NCBI GenBank assembly: GCA_947095535.1
Contig: OX352774.1
Span: forward strand, 212,772,965-212,836,964
Reading direction: 5' to 3'
DNA: 64,000 nt
Source of the DNA: Poecilobothrus nobilitatus
Taxonomy: Eukaryota; Arthropoda; Insecta; Diptera; Dolichopodidae
This document shows, piece after piece, positions 37,213 to 50,804 of the stretch (position 1 is its first letter; each line of letters opens with the position of its first letter). A program made the position numbers and the translations under genes. The notes beneath the pieces were generated by a model. The model saw only the letters and a list, made by a program, of their open reading frames with translations, did not search any database and was not told the DNA's origin.

Positions 37213-37270
37213 TGATGATAATGATGATGATGATGATGATGATACTGATTCTGATGATGATGATAATAAT
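37213..37270. repeat. (GAT)n-type microsatellite
   Basis: Interrupted GAT repeat with ACT and TCT variants and an AAT edge. Confidence 0.9.
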
Positions 37271-39049
37271 GAAATATTAATCAACAAACTCTTAAAAGGA
37301 CAATACCAAAAAAAATTTTTTTAAATTTATTTTCGAATGGTTTTCCACTTAAGTCCGGTCCAAAAAAAAAAAAACAAAAAATGAGAATCGAACAGAAGAA
37401 CAGAAGAAAAACAAAACAAATTTAAGTTATGAAATTAATCATTAAAATTAATAATAAAACATCAAAAATGAAATATTTCATTTAATATTATGTCATTAAT
37501 TTCATTTCCTTGTCTCTATGAATTCTCTGTTTTTTTTTCTTTTTTATATTTCAAATTTTTACATACTTATACCAAATTCATTCATATTTACGCCCATTCT
37601 ATTTTCTTGTGAAGAAAGCATGTGTTAAACATCCACATAGTGTTAAGTTATTCATATCTTTTGAGTTTTTTTGTTTTTTATCTTTTAGATCCAATTTTTT
37701 TTTTTTTTTCTGGTCTATTCTTGATGAATAAGAAAAAGAGAAAGAAAAATGAGATGGAAAAAAAAGGGGAAGAAAATTCTATGTTTCTTTAGAATTAATT
37801 TTATTTCATCTATCTTGTACTTTATTTTTTATCTTTTTTTTTTGTTTCCATGTATTGTTTTAAAGAATTGATCGCCCCTTGTTATACTATAGAAAGATTT
37901 TATTTAATAAATGGTTTCCTTCTTTTCACTGTCAAATTTTTGATAAATTCTCTCAATTATGGTCTCAATTACAATTCATATTTTATATTTTTTGAACTAG
38001 AATAAGGAAAAAAAAAAAACTTCTAACTTTTGTTGTCCTTTTTGTTTTTTTTTTTTTTTGTTTGCATTTGGGAAATAAGAAAAGAAGGAGCTGAGAAGTC
38101 ATAATTTAGTAAGGAAGGATATAAATAAGTAAATATTCTTGGGTTTTTGGTTTTTTTGATAAATAAGTTTTGATTTGTTTTTTACAACAAAAGATGAAGA
38201 CCTTTGATTACGCAAATAATGAGAGTAATGTGTAAAAAGTATTGCTTTTAGATAAGAAATTTATATTTATAAATATAAGGAATTATTCAAATTACTATTT
38301 TAATTACGCAAAACATATCAAAAATAAATTTGACAGAAATATATACTTTTAAAAAAAAAAGTTTTCCGCTTTGTTCATATTTTATGTTAGAGGCAATGGT
38401 ATTAAGATAATCAATAGAGAATTTTGAAACTAAAAATAAATCTTAAGTTATCATTATCCCCAATCCTGAACACACGTCAAATATTTGAATAATATTGGAA
38501 TTTTTTTTATAAACCTAACTTCTAATACTGACCTCTATGACTTCTAATTTATTATTAAGTTAAAAAATGATGACCCTACCTAGCAGTCTAATAATTTACC
38601 AAAATAAAAATATTCGATATAATGTGGGAAGTTTTTGATAAGCTAATCAATGTAAAAATCAACGTTTAAAGAAGGATGTCGCAACGTACTGAAATGGACA
38701 AAAAGAAAATGAGAACAAAAAAGGGCTTAACAAATTATTAGAGTTGATTATTTAGTCTCATTAGAAGTAGTATGTATATAAACAAATCCCCAAAGTACAT
38801 ATTTTAAATATTCACAATACAAAAAATTGATGAACTTGAAAAACCTGATTAATTTTGCATCAAAATTTTGAATTTTTCCTAGAAACTTTTCTTTGTAGAA
38901 AAAAACGACTTCAAGAGATACTTTTTAAGTAAATGCTTTATAATAAGAAAAATTTGTTAACACCTCATATAAAAATATAATGTTGGAACTTAAATTTTTT
39001 CATTAGTTACCTACTTTAAAAAATTTGCTCAGATGTCAGTGTTTTAAGT

Positions 39050-40030
39050 GCCTAAATTTAACATATTTAGGCGCGTAGACAGCCGACGACAGCACTGGTG
39101 GCATCTTATAATTTTCCCATGATCTAACTAAAGTTGCTAGTTGGGGTTTTAAAAACTGAGTGGAGTTTAATTCTTCCAAAACCCAATGCTGTCTGATAAC
39201 ATTGCGAAAAAAGCAATTATAATCCTAATCTGAGATTTCTCGGGAAATCGTGCACCGATGTGAAAGCCTGAACATTTTGGGCATAAATCTAAATCGAAAA
39301 ATGATATGGAATGATCATATATGACGGAAAGTGCTGCCAAATACTTGGGTTTTCTCTTTAGGTGTAAATCGTATTTCTATTCAAACGACCTGTAAAAATC
39401 TATAAAGCATACATACGATCTAAGATGGAATATAACTCATATATTCCTTAAACTTTCTCGATCGAGGTCAAAAATGCGCCATTCGTCTAATTAATAACGC
39501 CATAGTGAGTAATACTATAGCCTCGCTTGATATCAATCGTAATGTAGGAGCTCTTTCTCTTTTTTATAGATATTTTGTAGGTATAATGACACTTGCTCAG
39601 TTGAAATAAAAACACTGATGCCACCTCTTAAACAATTCCAACGCACCACAAGAGGGGCAGTAAATGCGCATGGAAGTACCATGCTATGTGGAACTATGAT
39701 ATCATGTGCCACCATGCTATGTAGGAATAGCTGAGTGGTACTCTACTGGTTATAGCATAGTGGTACTCTACTGGTTATATTCGTTTCTTCTTAGAACTGC
39801 AAAAACGTGGAATTTATTACCATCCACCGTAGTCCCAAAAGTTGCCGGTTTTGTTATTTACAATTTCCCCAAATTTAGGAAGAATCTCAACAGATTCTAC
39901 TCAAATTTACCCTTTAACTTCCCGTTATCCTCATTTGCTCCATCCCTATCCTATCCCATATAATCACAACTACTCCAAGTACAAAGGATCATATTCCTAG
40001 TTTGTGGTTTTAGAATAAAAAAAACAAAAA
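39050..40030 (+). pseudogene. Jockey/CR1-like LINE reverse transcriptase, copy 2
   Basis: Same LINE family as 27.7 kb, also truncated just upstream of motif C. ADDST is readable from 39082 (the residue before ADD is no longer F or Y). Later landmarks appear in shifting frames: IYKAYIRSKMEYN at 39398-39436, the stretch aligned with CTKEIKQLIPPLK of copy 1 around 39590-39630 (here CSVEIKTLMPPLKQF), and an open C-terminal stretch RTAKTWNLLPSTVVPK from 39793. That last motif, R-T-A-..-W-N-.-L-P, is typical near the end of Jockey/CR1 ORF2. Many stops and frameshifts make it dead. An internal 25-bp tandem duplication (39734-39779) interrupts the frame. It ends in an A run near 40015-40030. Confidence 0.8.
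39734..39779. repeat. 25-bp tandem duplication inside LINE copy 2
   Basis: AGTGGTACTCTACTGGTTAT occurs twice, 25 bp apart. A separate ACCATGCTATGT pair lies at 39678 and 39711. Both probably arose by slippage after insertion and damage the reading frame. Confidence 0.85.
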
Positions 40031-43000
40031 ATTTATATTTAAATTTAACTTCTTATAACTATCAAACGGTACATTACATGTTCATTTAATTATCTTAATC
40101 CCCTCTTAAAATTTTGAATTCTCACCTTTTGAAATATTAGCAAATACTGGTTTTGTTGAATTTTCAAAAATTTATTTTTAATTTTAGTTTGAATTGTTGA
40201 TTTATAAAGCTTCTAATTATCTGAATTTAGTTGTAAACGGTCATTTTTTATATAAAAAAAAAAAACGGTTTCAAATTAATTGAAATCAATTATGCGTATA
40301 AAAATTATACTGGAAAGATTAATGGAAAAAAAATACTTATTTATAAATTTTTTTATATAATTTTTCTAAAAAAATTAAGTTAAAAAATAATATTTTGTCC
40401 CTTTTATTTTTTATACAATTAATTATGACATTTACGACCATATTTTCTATTTATATACCGATGCCACTTTATAATCTCGAGTATAAACCATTATTTATTT
40501 AAAATATCTTGTGTTAAACTTATTTCGTATTTAGAACGTTTTTAGAACTTATATCGTGTTTACAGCTAGAAACGTCCAATCATATAACTTGAGATACATA
40601 TTAAGGCGATTAAAACACAATTGCACATAACAATACAAGGAAACTCAAATTTAAAAATCTATAGCTATTTAAGCTGGCTTGATCTTGATTTATGTGGAAT
40701 TAATACATAGTCAAACTAAACGTCAAATTTTATTCAGATTAGTTTAACTACGGCGTAAACATAACCATTAATACATTTTATTATAAATTAACATGTAAGT
40801 TTATACATACATAAATATTATACCAACAAATAACAAAAAAAAAGGATATTTGGAAAAAATGAATTTTTGGAAAAAATTAAAAAAAATTTAAATACATACT
40901 GTATATGTATATGCTTACGTAGTCACTTTTATTTAAAATTAAAATAAATAATGATAAAATAAATTTTGAGATTAATTCTAATACATTTTTTTTTTGTAAT
41001 TTTTATATTTACTTTTTATATAATATTATATCATATAATATTTATAATGTATAAATAATATTTTAGCTATTTTTATATAACTACAGTATAATCTTTTTAA
41101 TATTCGATCCTTTCAAAATAAGATTTTCACAATAGTTATTATTTAATTTTTTTTTTTTTGTTTTTTTAAAAATCATCATACAATGTCTTTGTCTTCTTTA
41201 TTATATTTTCTTCTATTGTTTTTTTGTTTTTTTTTAACTTTTAGTTATTCTGTGAAAGACCAAAAAAAAAAAATTGAAAATTTTGTTTTTTAATATTTTT
41301 TTTTTTCTATACTTTTATATTGTCTGTCTCTTTTCATTTATGTATATCATTCTATCATTCTTTTTCTTTCTCTGACATTTTATGTTAGCATTTTCTGTGA
41401 TGTTCAAATACAAAACAAAAAAAAAACATGACATCTTTCTGAAAAGACAAATGTCATCCAATAATTCAAAAACAAAAGACAAATTTGCACAATAAGAATG
41501 AGATAAATTTATTTTTTATCCTTTTCTAAGTATCTAACGACATAAACATATCCATAAGATACAAAATACATTTTGTATTGAGATATTTTAAAATATTATA
41601 TTTGGAAATACTTCCGAAAATTGATTACAGGTTATAAAATAAAGTGTCTTGTAGACTTGATAAGAAAAACTTACTTTATTCAAACAAAAAATGTTTAATA
41701 TACCGATGATCTTAAGTAAAATCGGAAATGATTGAAAGACTTTCAGAAAACGTAAAGAAAAAGATAACCGTAAATTCTACTTCTCGCCTTTTTTTACTCT
41801 CGCAAATACGATAAACTAACCTATTATATCTCTCCTCACTCTCGCGAATACGAAAAAATCCTATAATTTTTTGATTCGGAAAATTTTGAGAACTCAGTAC
41901 ATCTTCGAATAACTACAATAAGATAATGGACATCTTAATTACTGATGCAGAATAATGGTTATAGAAGACGAAGAGATTTAAAATAATGTATCACCATATG
42001 AAAAATTTAAAATAAAACAATATTCTTTTAAACTAAATAATAAGTTGGGGATATTATTAATACAGTAAGGTGAATTAATATACACCACACCATTAAACAC
42101 TATAATATTTTTATCAATCCAATATGGATCAAATTAAAACTTTTAATTCGGAAGTAAAGCTTTTTTTTTTCTCTTTTATTTTAAAATTATAAAAACACAA
42201 ATCAAAAAATACAACATTGAATTTTGGGACAGACAGTGACAAAAGCACAATACACCAAAAAAACAATAAAAACAATATACAAAAGCAATCAAAAGCATCA
42301 AGGATAATAATAATAATATCACAACTCATAGCACAAATAAACAAAAGTGACAGGGATTTTCAAGGATATGATCTCTTTTTCTTCTCAAAAACAAAAATAA
42401 TAATAAATGAAAATCTTTAATGAAAGAAATAACTTAACTTCTACTCTGAACCAAACCTACATAATATACTTGACATGAGTTATAGATTGTCTTCATTTTC
42501 ATTTTAATCATAAATTTTGGAAAATTACTAAATGGTAAATACAGACAATAAATAACAAACAACAAAAAAATAATAAAATTTATTCATTTTAGGTATTTAG
42601 TGTCCTGGAAAATTTACCTAAATAACAAAAACAACAACAATAATAATAATAATACCAAAAAAAAAATATGAAATTGAAAGAAATTAAAATGTCACAAATT
42701 ATGGTGTGATATCATTTTAAATAAAAAAAAAAAAAATACTGTAAATATAAACAAAAAAAATAACAAACAACAATTTATTTAAAAAGGATAATTTATTGTC
42801 TAATTTTAAAATTCTAATAACGAAAAAGATATTAGGACTACTAAAGTGAGTACTAGAACTCTAAAGAATCACAAGAATATTGAGGATTATATGAATTTGG
42901 AAAAAACTAGTTTTGTAATTTTATCAATTCTGTAATTAATTTTACGGAACGTGGTGGTAGATGAATTTAAAATAACATTTATTTTTTGTTTTATACATAT

Positions 43001-43129
43001 AAAATTAAAATTTAGGAATACACTCTTTTGTTTTAAAATTAGTTGTGACTATATGGAATGAAATAAGAATGGGTAAAAACAGATGAAGAGGTGTTAGGAG
43101 ATAAATGTTTGTTTGTTTAAATTCATCTT
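40031..43129. other. AT-rich DNA without a gene
   Basis: AT-rich, with a 42-bp tandem duplication at 41796-41875 and an AAC/AAT-rich stretch near 42610-42660. No gene is recognised. Confidence 0.55.
41796..41875. repeat. 42-bp tandem duplication
   Basis: ACTCTCGCAAATACGATAAA...CCTATTATAT is repeated 42 bp later as ACTCTCGCGAATACGAAAAA...CCTATAAT. The copies are diverged. Confidence 0.65.
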
Positions 43130-43490
43130 AAATTTGCATAGATTTTAAATCGAAAAATTATTAACTTTTGGGAACGCATTGGATGGTAATAAATCTCACA
43201 TTTTTTGTAGTACTGACAACAAACGCATTAGATCCAGTAGATAATACTTACATAATTCCACAAAGTACAAATGAGTGATTGCTGCACTTCTAGTGGTAAG
43301 TATGTTCGAATTATTTGACAAAAGACATCAGTAATTTAATTTTATCTAAGCAAGTGTCATTACCTAAAAGGTATATCTATAAAAAAGACAAAGGACTTCA
43401 ATATTACAACGGATGCCAAGAAATCTTTACAGACTTACCTTCAGAAGTCATTTATCTAAATGTGCCTAATGTTAAAAAGTTGTTCCTATA
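43130..43490 (-). pseudogene. Jockey/CR1-like LINE fragment, copy 3
   Basis: On the minus strand this aligns with about 39525-39870 of copy 2. The TTTTTTATAGATAT step and AATGACACTTGCT are shared. It then encodes LDKIKLLMSFVK (compare SVEIKTLMPPLK) and a stretch ending RFITIQCVPKS, parallel to the RTAKTWNLLP...PKV region in another frame (shared TTTATTACCATCCA and GTTCCCAAAAGTT-like words). It lacks the catalytic region, has many stops and is the most diverged of the three. Both edges are approximate. Confidence 0.65.
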
Positions 43491-44545
43491 ATATTCATTA
43501 TATGATATAATTCCTTATGATATAATGTGCCATAGTCTTTAAACTCCTTAAGCACTAAGAAAGTTGGTCGCGTTATTCTGACTACAAAAAATATTATTCG
43601 GTAAAATCCTATTACATAACATCATTTCAGAATTTATCGATGCCTTTTTAAGATAGTTTCAATTGTTAGAAAAATCTACATACCAATAAAAAATAACAAA
43701 ATTATCTTAATTTATACAAATCTGACATCATAATAACTCAAAAATTGATTCAATGTATTTAATTATAAATATGCAATTTATTTTATGTATTATTTTAGTT
43801 AGAGATGGAAAATTAATATGAGTGACATTTTCAATGTTGGTACAGATACGTACAAAGATAACAATTGTTAAGAAATGTCACAATACAATGTATCGAAATT
43901 AAAATTAAAATAGAAAATTAAATTGATAATAAGAGTTTATAAGGAACATAACAATGATAGTATTGTGTTATATTATTATGATGATGACAGTTGAAAATTA
44001 GACATTACAATACATATATATATAAGACTGTTTGTCAAATAAAGAAATTCAGAACACTATTACAATATATTTTATATTTGATGCAAAGGATATTCATATA
44101 TTAGATTATATAAATAATATTTAGGTTCATATAATGTATTGGATCAATTTTAATTTTTAATCGATAGTCTAAATTTATCATTTTTAGGTTCTAAGTAAAC
44201 ACCATGTAAGTATATCAAAAAGCAGTGGCTATTTTGAATTCTTCAAAAGTATAGAATTTAAACTAAATGTAATTTTGATGACGTAAAAATAATTGTAGTA
44301 TGAGTGTATTTAAACTGTTACGAAAAATTCTACACCATGTTAAAAATAAACTAAAAAAAAAATTAACAACCTTTTAAATTTTAAACTTTTCACACTAAGG
44401 CCTTTTCAGACTTCAATTAAAAAAATCCACCCCACGTAGTCTAAACAACTGCAAAACATCAAGAAAGATTTGACACACTTTTAAGAAAAAAAAAATAAAA
44501 GAACCCTTAACATACTCGTGTAAACACTGCTAAATCCTTACCGAT
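43491..44545. other. AT-rich DNA without a gene
   Basis: No gene, RNA or element is recognised in this stretch. Confidence 0.5.
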
Positions 44546-44691
44546 TATTCCGAGTCATTGGCCCATAGCAAGCCATGTAGCTAGAATAGGTGTTCTAGTG
44601 TAGAAGATGCAAAGAAGAAAGGATAGAGGAGACTATCTATCATTTTCTCTGTGAAAATTTGGCTCTAACTAGGGTAAGACAGATAATCTGA
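44546..44691 (+). pseudogene. C-terminal zinc-knuckle remnant of a LINE (R1/I/LOA-like)
   Basis: One frame gives WPIASHVARIGVLV up to a stop. After a frameshift near 44598 the next frame gives CRRCKEERIEETIYHFLCEN then LALTRVRQ (44599-44688). The cysteines and histidine form C-x2-C-x10-H-x2-C. The string H-x-x-R-x-G-V followed by C-R-R-C..E-E-T-x-x-H-x-L-C-x-x-x-A-L is characteristic of the region after the RT domain in R1, I and LOA-type elements. Only about 48 codons survive. It is a different LINE lineage from the copies at 27.7, 39.1 and 43.1 kb. Confidence 0.75.
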
Positions 44692-47039
44692 AGATTACCT
44701 ACCTTCTCAAACATAAACCAGTAATCCGAAAATAAAATTTGAGATAAAAATTTTCTTTTGATACGGGCTGGTTATAGAATATAATTGACAACTGAAAATA
44801 CGAGGAAATGAAAATCAAAACAATATCTTGTCGGTGCTAGTTGTGGTCTATGTAAAAAGACGGTCATGTAAACTATAAGCAAGGATAAACCAAGCCAAGT
44901 AATTGTATTTGTTGAAAAATCGAAAATAGAAGTTTTATGTTAACAGAAGTACAAACATTTTATAGAGCAGTGATTGAAATATTAAAAACTGTAAAAAAGA
45001 TAAATAACGGACTTAATATAGATATTAAACTGAAAAACGAAGAAAATGTCAAAAACAAAAAATGTAATAAAATTATTCTGGAAATCTTAATTTATAAAGT
45101 AATTAACTCTAGAGATTCGTCAAACGAGACTGGAACTAAAAATACAATAAAAAAAAAAAACACCAAACTAAAATTATCTCGAAATTTTCCCTTTTTAAAA
45201 AAACATTAACTTATTAACAGGATAACATACATATATAACAATATGAGTTATTACACTTGTAAATTTCAAACAAAATACTCATAATATTATAAATAAAATC
45301 AATCATTCATTTTCTTTAATTTTTCCTCTTCTGAAATTATTTCTTCCTTTCAATCAAACATTAAATTTTAAAATGTACATTTCCTTTTATACAAACATTA
45401 TATTTTATATTCATTAGTCATATACTTGTATTAAAGTTAACTTAATTAGTCATTTTAATTTATAAAATAATATGTAATCACTTGATGTCAAATGTCAGAA
45501 TAAAGTTTAGTTGTTGTTTTTTTTTTTTACTTTCTTTTTAATAAACATCATAACTTTGAAAATCCTTCATATTCATTAGTATATTTAATAAAATATATTA
45601 CAAGAATATATATAATCTAAATATATATATATATATATATATATATGATTCAAATAATAAGGACATGTTGGTGAGATTTCCCAATGGTGAATAATAACAA
45701 ATAATATTCATATAATAACTCTTAGTCATTAATAATAATTCAACTAGATCCATATGTTTATTTACCCAAAAGTTTAAGAATGAAATAACATAAAATACAT
45801 ACACACACACAAAATTCACACATATTAAACAAGGACACATTAAATAAATATAGAAAAAGAAAAATTTAACGCAAGGATGAATAATTATCCTGCAAAAGTG
45901 TCAGTCAACAAAATAAAAAAAATTTCGGGTGTGTATATGCCATTCTAGAATGGGTGGTATAAGGCAACTCCTGCACACGAGATATTTGTGTGTATTTTTA
46001 TGTAAATTAATGATAATTCAAATGAGACAAAATCAAGAAAAGAAATTATTAAACAAAATAAAAAATATATAAATAAATTCTGACACATTAAATAAACGAG
46101 AAGGATTATAATGTTGACAATAATAGATTAAAAAAAAAAAAAAAAAAAACTCATTATTAATTATATATACAATTATAATTTTCTATAAAGACTTTCTTTT
46201 TTTTTTGTTTTTTTTTGTTGGGTTTATTATGGATTTTATTGTTTAGTTTAAAAATGTAGTATATGTCATTGTTAACTTCAGTTACAATTATAATATATAT
46301 GATTTTATTTTCAATTCAAACAAATCAAAAAAAAAAAACAAAAATGAATATAGTAACATAATAAATGTAAAAAAGGATATCCTGTCACTTTTGTTAAACT
46401 AAACGAATAATTCTAAGGATAATGTAATAACGATTTAAAATATTCAAATAACAAACATTTCAATTTTGATTGAAGGAAAGAGAAAAAAAGGGTGATATAC
46501 TCGTACTATTGAATAAAGAACTATTTACTAATATGATTAAATGAGGAGATTATGAACAAAGGCTTATTTTGTTTTAGCCAATATAAGATATAAATAAAAG
46601 TATATAATAATAGTTATGTAAGTTTATTTTTATTATATTTCTTTTAGAGTAGAGAGAGGGAACAACAAATCTCATAATTTTTGAAAAATTTCCAGTTTAA
46701 TAAACGATAGACTCTGGCAAGAATGAATATTTCGCTAAAAAAAAAAAACCAACTTTTTAATTAGACTAATTATGGGACATTTTCCTGTTAACATATTCCA
46801 AACAAATTAAATTTAAATAAAAAAAAAATAAGTAATGGGAAAAAATCAAGTGTTTTCATAAAAGCAAATTTCCAAATTAAAAAAATATTTTATAATAAGG
46901 CTAGAAGAGTAGATATATTGAAAAATAAATTTATAATAATAATATAAATTACGTATTTTTTTAATACAAATTGTGAATACCTAATAATGAAAACAATAAG
47001 AAAAAATTTTGGATAGGTGTACAAGGTACAGGTGTTTAA
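44692..47039. other. AT-rich DNA without a gene
   Basis: It includes a (TA)n tract at 45620-45646 and A runs near 46131-46149. A K/N-rich frame at 44937-45209 looks like composition bias. No gene is recognised. Confidence 0.55.
45620..45646. repeat. (TA)n microsatellite, about 13 units
   Basis: Uninterrupted AT alternation of about 27 bp. Confidence 0.95.
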
Positions 47040-47281
47040 AAAGAGAGTATTTAAGATTTTGACTTCTTACAGCTCCTAAACGCGAGGCGATACAAAAATA
47101 TTTCCTGAAATGACTCATACTTATTTCCAAAGATATAACTCCTTTCAAATTTTAAAGCTTCTAAGTTAAACCATTTGAACGATAAAAGGGGTCCAAATTT
47201 AACAGGGTCCAACAGACGGACAGAGTAAAACTAATAAGCATATTTTTACAAATTTTTTTTGCAAAATGTGCTAAAAAGGTT
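47040..47281 (-). mobile_element. AGCACA-family dispersed repeat, copy D (truncated)
   Basis: On the minus strand it starts TTTTTAGCACATTTTGC, continues TGCTTATTAGTTTTACTCTG and TCCGTCTGTTGGACCC, then a short, more diverged body with GGAGCTGTAAGAAGTC. Only the 5' third of the family is present. Confidence 0.7.
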
Positions 47282-49519
47282 CAAAAACAGTAAAATAGTC
47301 CGAATTGTTTATTTGAGTACTTCTACAATATTTCAGCAATACCATACCATAAACAGAATTTAGTAAAAACCTAATTTTATAAAAAAGCTAATCTAACTTA
47401 TTTAAAAACCTACACTATCCTGATCTAGCTTCTAATATACTAAAGAATAACAATACACAAGAATTGGAACTGAAATGATATTAGCAAATTAATGATATAA
47501 ACAAAAAGTTTTTGACCACTGGTCTCCGAACAGTTAGAGAATTAATGTCAATTAATAGTGATCTGTCCTAATACGGAAGAAATTGAAAGATATTGGATAT
47601 GTTCGTGAGAGATGCCTTAATACATAATGTACAAATTTTTTTTGAACTAATTTAATCTGTGAAATATCGATGGAAGGCCAAACTCCAAACATACTCCAAA
47701 ATTGGTCTTACAAATACCATATATAAATATACGGTGTACGGATCTACAAATTCTTTAGACAAATGCATAATAAATCCCAACATCGGATTTGCTTTAATAA
47801 TTAATGATAGACTTGATTATGGCAGATATTATGGTACTAATTACAGGATATATATAAGAAAATGTGTACAAAAATTTAAGATTGTTTCCAATTTTTCGGG
47901 AAATATTCGAATTATTTACAAGCACTCAAATAAGTGCTGAAAATAAATAATATAAATTATTATTATTTAGATCTTTAAAAGGTAGAATCTATTTTGAATA
48001 ATCTGACGCAAATAAATTTAACACTTTTCATTTAACAAAGATTTCTTAATTAAAAGCTAATAATTTATTCGATAATTATCATCCTATTTACATCAATCAA
48101 AATGATTTAATTTTGTTTTTTTTTTTAAACTATTTAATTATCATTAAAAAAAAATTCTAAAATTTTATTTAGAAGAGAAAATATAAAATATTCCATAGAT
48201 ACTTAAAAAAAAAAAAGCATCAAAGTTAAAAATGATAGTTAATTAACAACTTAACAGCAAAAATTTTCCATAATATTGCAATTTAATATGTTTTTATTAA
48301 TTTTTCCATATTTATTTTTATCATTTTGAAGTTTTTTTAATACAATAATTAAATAAATAAATAAATAAAGAGTATATTCCTCTAGACTTTTCTATATATT
48401 AAAAGGAGTGCGGTAGAAAATTAAATTTTGCTTGACGAATAACTTTTACAAGAAGAGAAGTCAGATAATTAAAAGAAGTCATATAACCTTCCAAGGAGTC
48501 ATGTTCCGGCCTTTTGCGTCCTTCTCCTAATCAACTAACTGTTAGTGTTGTAAAATTTTTTACGCCACAGGCACATGTTGAAACAAGAGGAAAGGTATGG
48601 TTCGAAAATAGGAATGGATAAGATTATTATTATTAGAATTATCGTTCTGAATAAATTCGCATTAACATATGATCTCAATATATTCGCATTCGCATCTTTC
48701 AGATTGGAATTCATTGAAGCTTTTTAAGTTCACGAAAAGTATAAGATGCTATATCTAAGTTATATATCAATAATTATATTATCTAATTGGAAAAGAAACA
48801 CAATCAACTTATACAGAAAAAATATGAGTTAAAGAGCAATGAAAGCTATATGCCGAATTCTGGTTTCTTATACTAATTTTTAGGTATCTAATTCTTGTTA
48901 TTTTTTAAATATTCTTAAAATATAAATGAAATGAAAAATTGGTATGTATTCTATTAATCTACAAAATGTCAGAAAATCTCTGAAAATTCATTTTACAGGT
49001 TAAATTTTTTCACGAAACCAATACTTACTATACAATTCATAAATAAGGAAAAATGAATAAAAAAATTAGATTTGAAAAAAGTAAAATAAATTTATTTATA
49101 TGTTCAATTAACGCTATTTTAACACTCGTGAAGTTTTAATATTCGATATTTTAGACAGTGCGATTTTTAATGTATAATTAACATAAAGTATAGTTTCATT
49201 GAATATTTCCATTTATTTACATTTTATTTAAAATATTATCTATTTTCATTGGGAATAACATATAAACCTGAATCATGTGATACTTGATTATTTCAAATAA
49301 ATGTTTATTTTAAAAAATTTAACAAATTGTCAAAAATTTAAACTGTTAATGAACTTCAAAGTGCAAATATTTAATTAAAGTTTATTTTGCATTTCAATAA
49401 TAATTATTAAGTAAATTTTGACAACTAAATGGCATAGTTTTAGATGATGCTAAATCGGAGAATAATTTTTCAAACAAATAGGTCATTTAGATTACGTCAT
49501 AGGATTTTTGCCTAAAATT
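47282..49519. other. AT-rich DNA without a gene
   Basis: A 93-codon frame at 47659-47940 (plus) starts MKYRWKAKLQTYSKIGL and has no recognisable motif; it may be chance. A stretch at 48430-48620 is less AT-rich but shows no coding signal. An AAAT microsatellite is at 48351-48368. Confidence 0.45.
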
Positions 49520-50162
49520 TTGGCTTATTAACACATTTTTGAAAAAAAACTCTGTTCACCCATTACAGCGTTAAAGCTATGAAATGTTAACTATGGATAG
49601 GTCTATTAAAATTTTTGATGTAGTTCCACTCATTTCACAGTTGCAGCTACTGAAAATTGGTAATAGCCCCATTTTCAATTCGTTATATTTATTATAAACA
49701 ATTAGGTATTTATTTGAAAACAAATTTTTGCAAAATTTTCCTTCCTACAAAATTCGGAAAATTATTCCGAAACACTACCTGAAGAGTTGAGAGAAGAAAG
49801 ATTTTTCGGAATTATTTCGGTGTTGTATCAAAAAACTGTTTTATACCTTCCTTTGTTTAAAAGCTATTAGGAGTCAAAAATTAAAAATTTTCTATTTTTA
49901 GAGTCCTCCTTAAGCACCTGTATACATTTTTTTAAAGTGGAACACAAAAATTAAAGGTTAAAAATTATATTTTTGGAAGTTTTAACAGCTTTTCTGAATT
50001 CTTCATTTTTCACTTTCCACTTCTTAATTTTCTTTTTCATCCATATAAAATTCCAACAAAATTTACAAATTTTATTGCATAGCAATAAACTGTTTTTAAT
50101 GTTTTGTCGAAATGTGACGTGTTTTTAAAAAACCTTTCGTTTTCCATTCTGTCCTGTTTACT
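49520..50162 (+). mobile_element. AGCACA-family dispersed repeat, copy F
   Basis: A diverged copy: TTATTAACACATTTTTG, CTCTGTTCACCC, GCGTTAAAGCTATG, GGATAGGTCTATTAAAA and TTTCACAGTTGCAGCTACTG in the 5' half. GCAATAAACTGTTTTTAATG, GACGTGTTTTTAAAAAACC and TTCCATTCTGTCCTGTTTA close the 3' half. It has lost the CCGTC-rich tract. Family membership rests on block order at both ends. Confidence 0.65.
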
Positions 50163-50790
50163 CATAGAGATTATTATCATCAGAGATCATAATCAGAGCT
50201 GATCATAATGGTAAAAATAAATTAATAAAGTACCTAATGCATAATATGGAAATTGAAATTCCTGATAAGTAGATACATTGTATCAATTCATTCCGAATCG
50301 TTTAATAATTTTTTGCTTCCCCACTTAGGTGAAAAACTTTAAATAAAGAATTTTAGAAATTTCATTATTTGTTATAGAATGTTTTTAAGGTTATATACAA
50401 TTATTTCTTCTATTCTTTAAATATATTTTAATTTATATCATCAAATTCACAATCGAAAAAAAAACCACTTTTAACTTAAAACACTTTACTTTTAACAAAA
50501 ACTGTTTTTCATTTACATTTACTTTAATAAAAACTGTTCTAGAACATTTTCGGAAGAAAATGTTAAACTTTACCATATTAAAATGTCAAAATAAAAATAA
50601 AATAGATGACAATAAAAAAGTGGTGTCAAAACCATTTTTATTAAATGGATATTCGTTTTTTGAGCTTCAAAATCAATTTATTAGGATCAATTCATTGAAT
50701 GACCGAACTCAAAAAACCCATAAATTTTATTAAAATTATAGTGATTCTAAAGAACTAATGTTAAAAGTTTTAATTCGGCATCACCACAAG
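50163..50790. other. AT-rich DNA without a gene
   Basis: A short direct repeat GATCATAATCAGAG/CTGATCATAATGG occurs at about 50180-50210. Nothing else is seen. Confidence 0.5.
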
Positions 50791-50804
50791 TAAACAGGAA
50801 TTTT

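Larger units (their letters stand above)
35481..39049. other. AT-rich DNA without a gene
   Basis: It includes a GAT-rich microsatellite (37213-37270), a 22-bp perfect palindrome (36779-36800), a distant inverted pair GTAGTGCC/GGCACTAC (35880-35933) and many A/T runs. No gene or transposon is recognised. Confidence 0.55.

Noticed and set aside
47659..47940. 93-codon frame as a gene
   Set aside because: No motif, repeat family or codon signal is recognised. A frame of this length can occur by chance in 64 kb.
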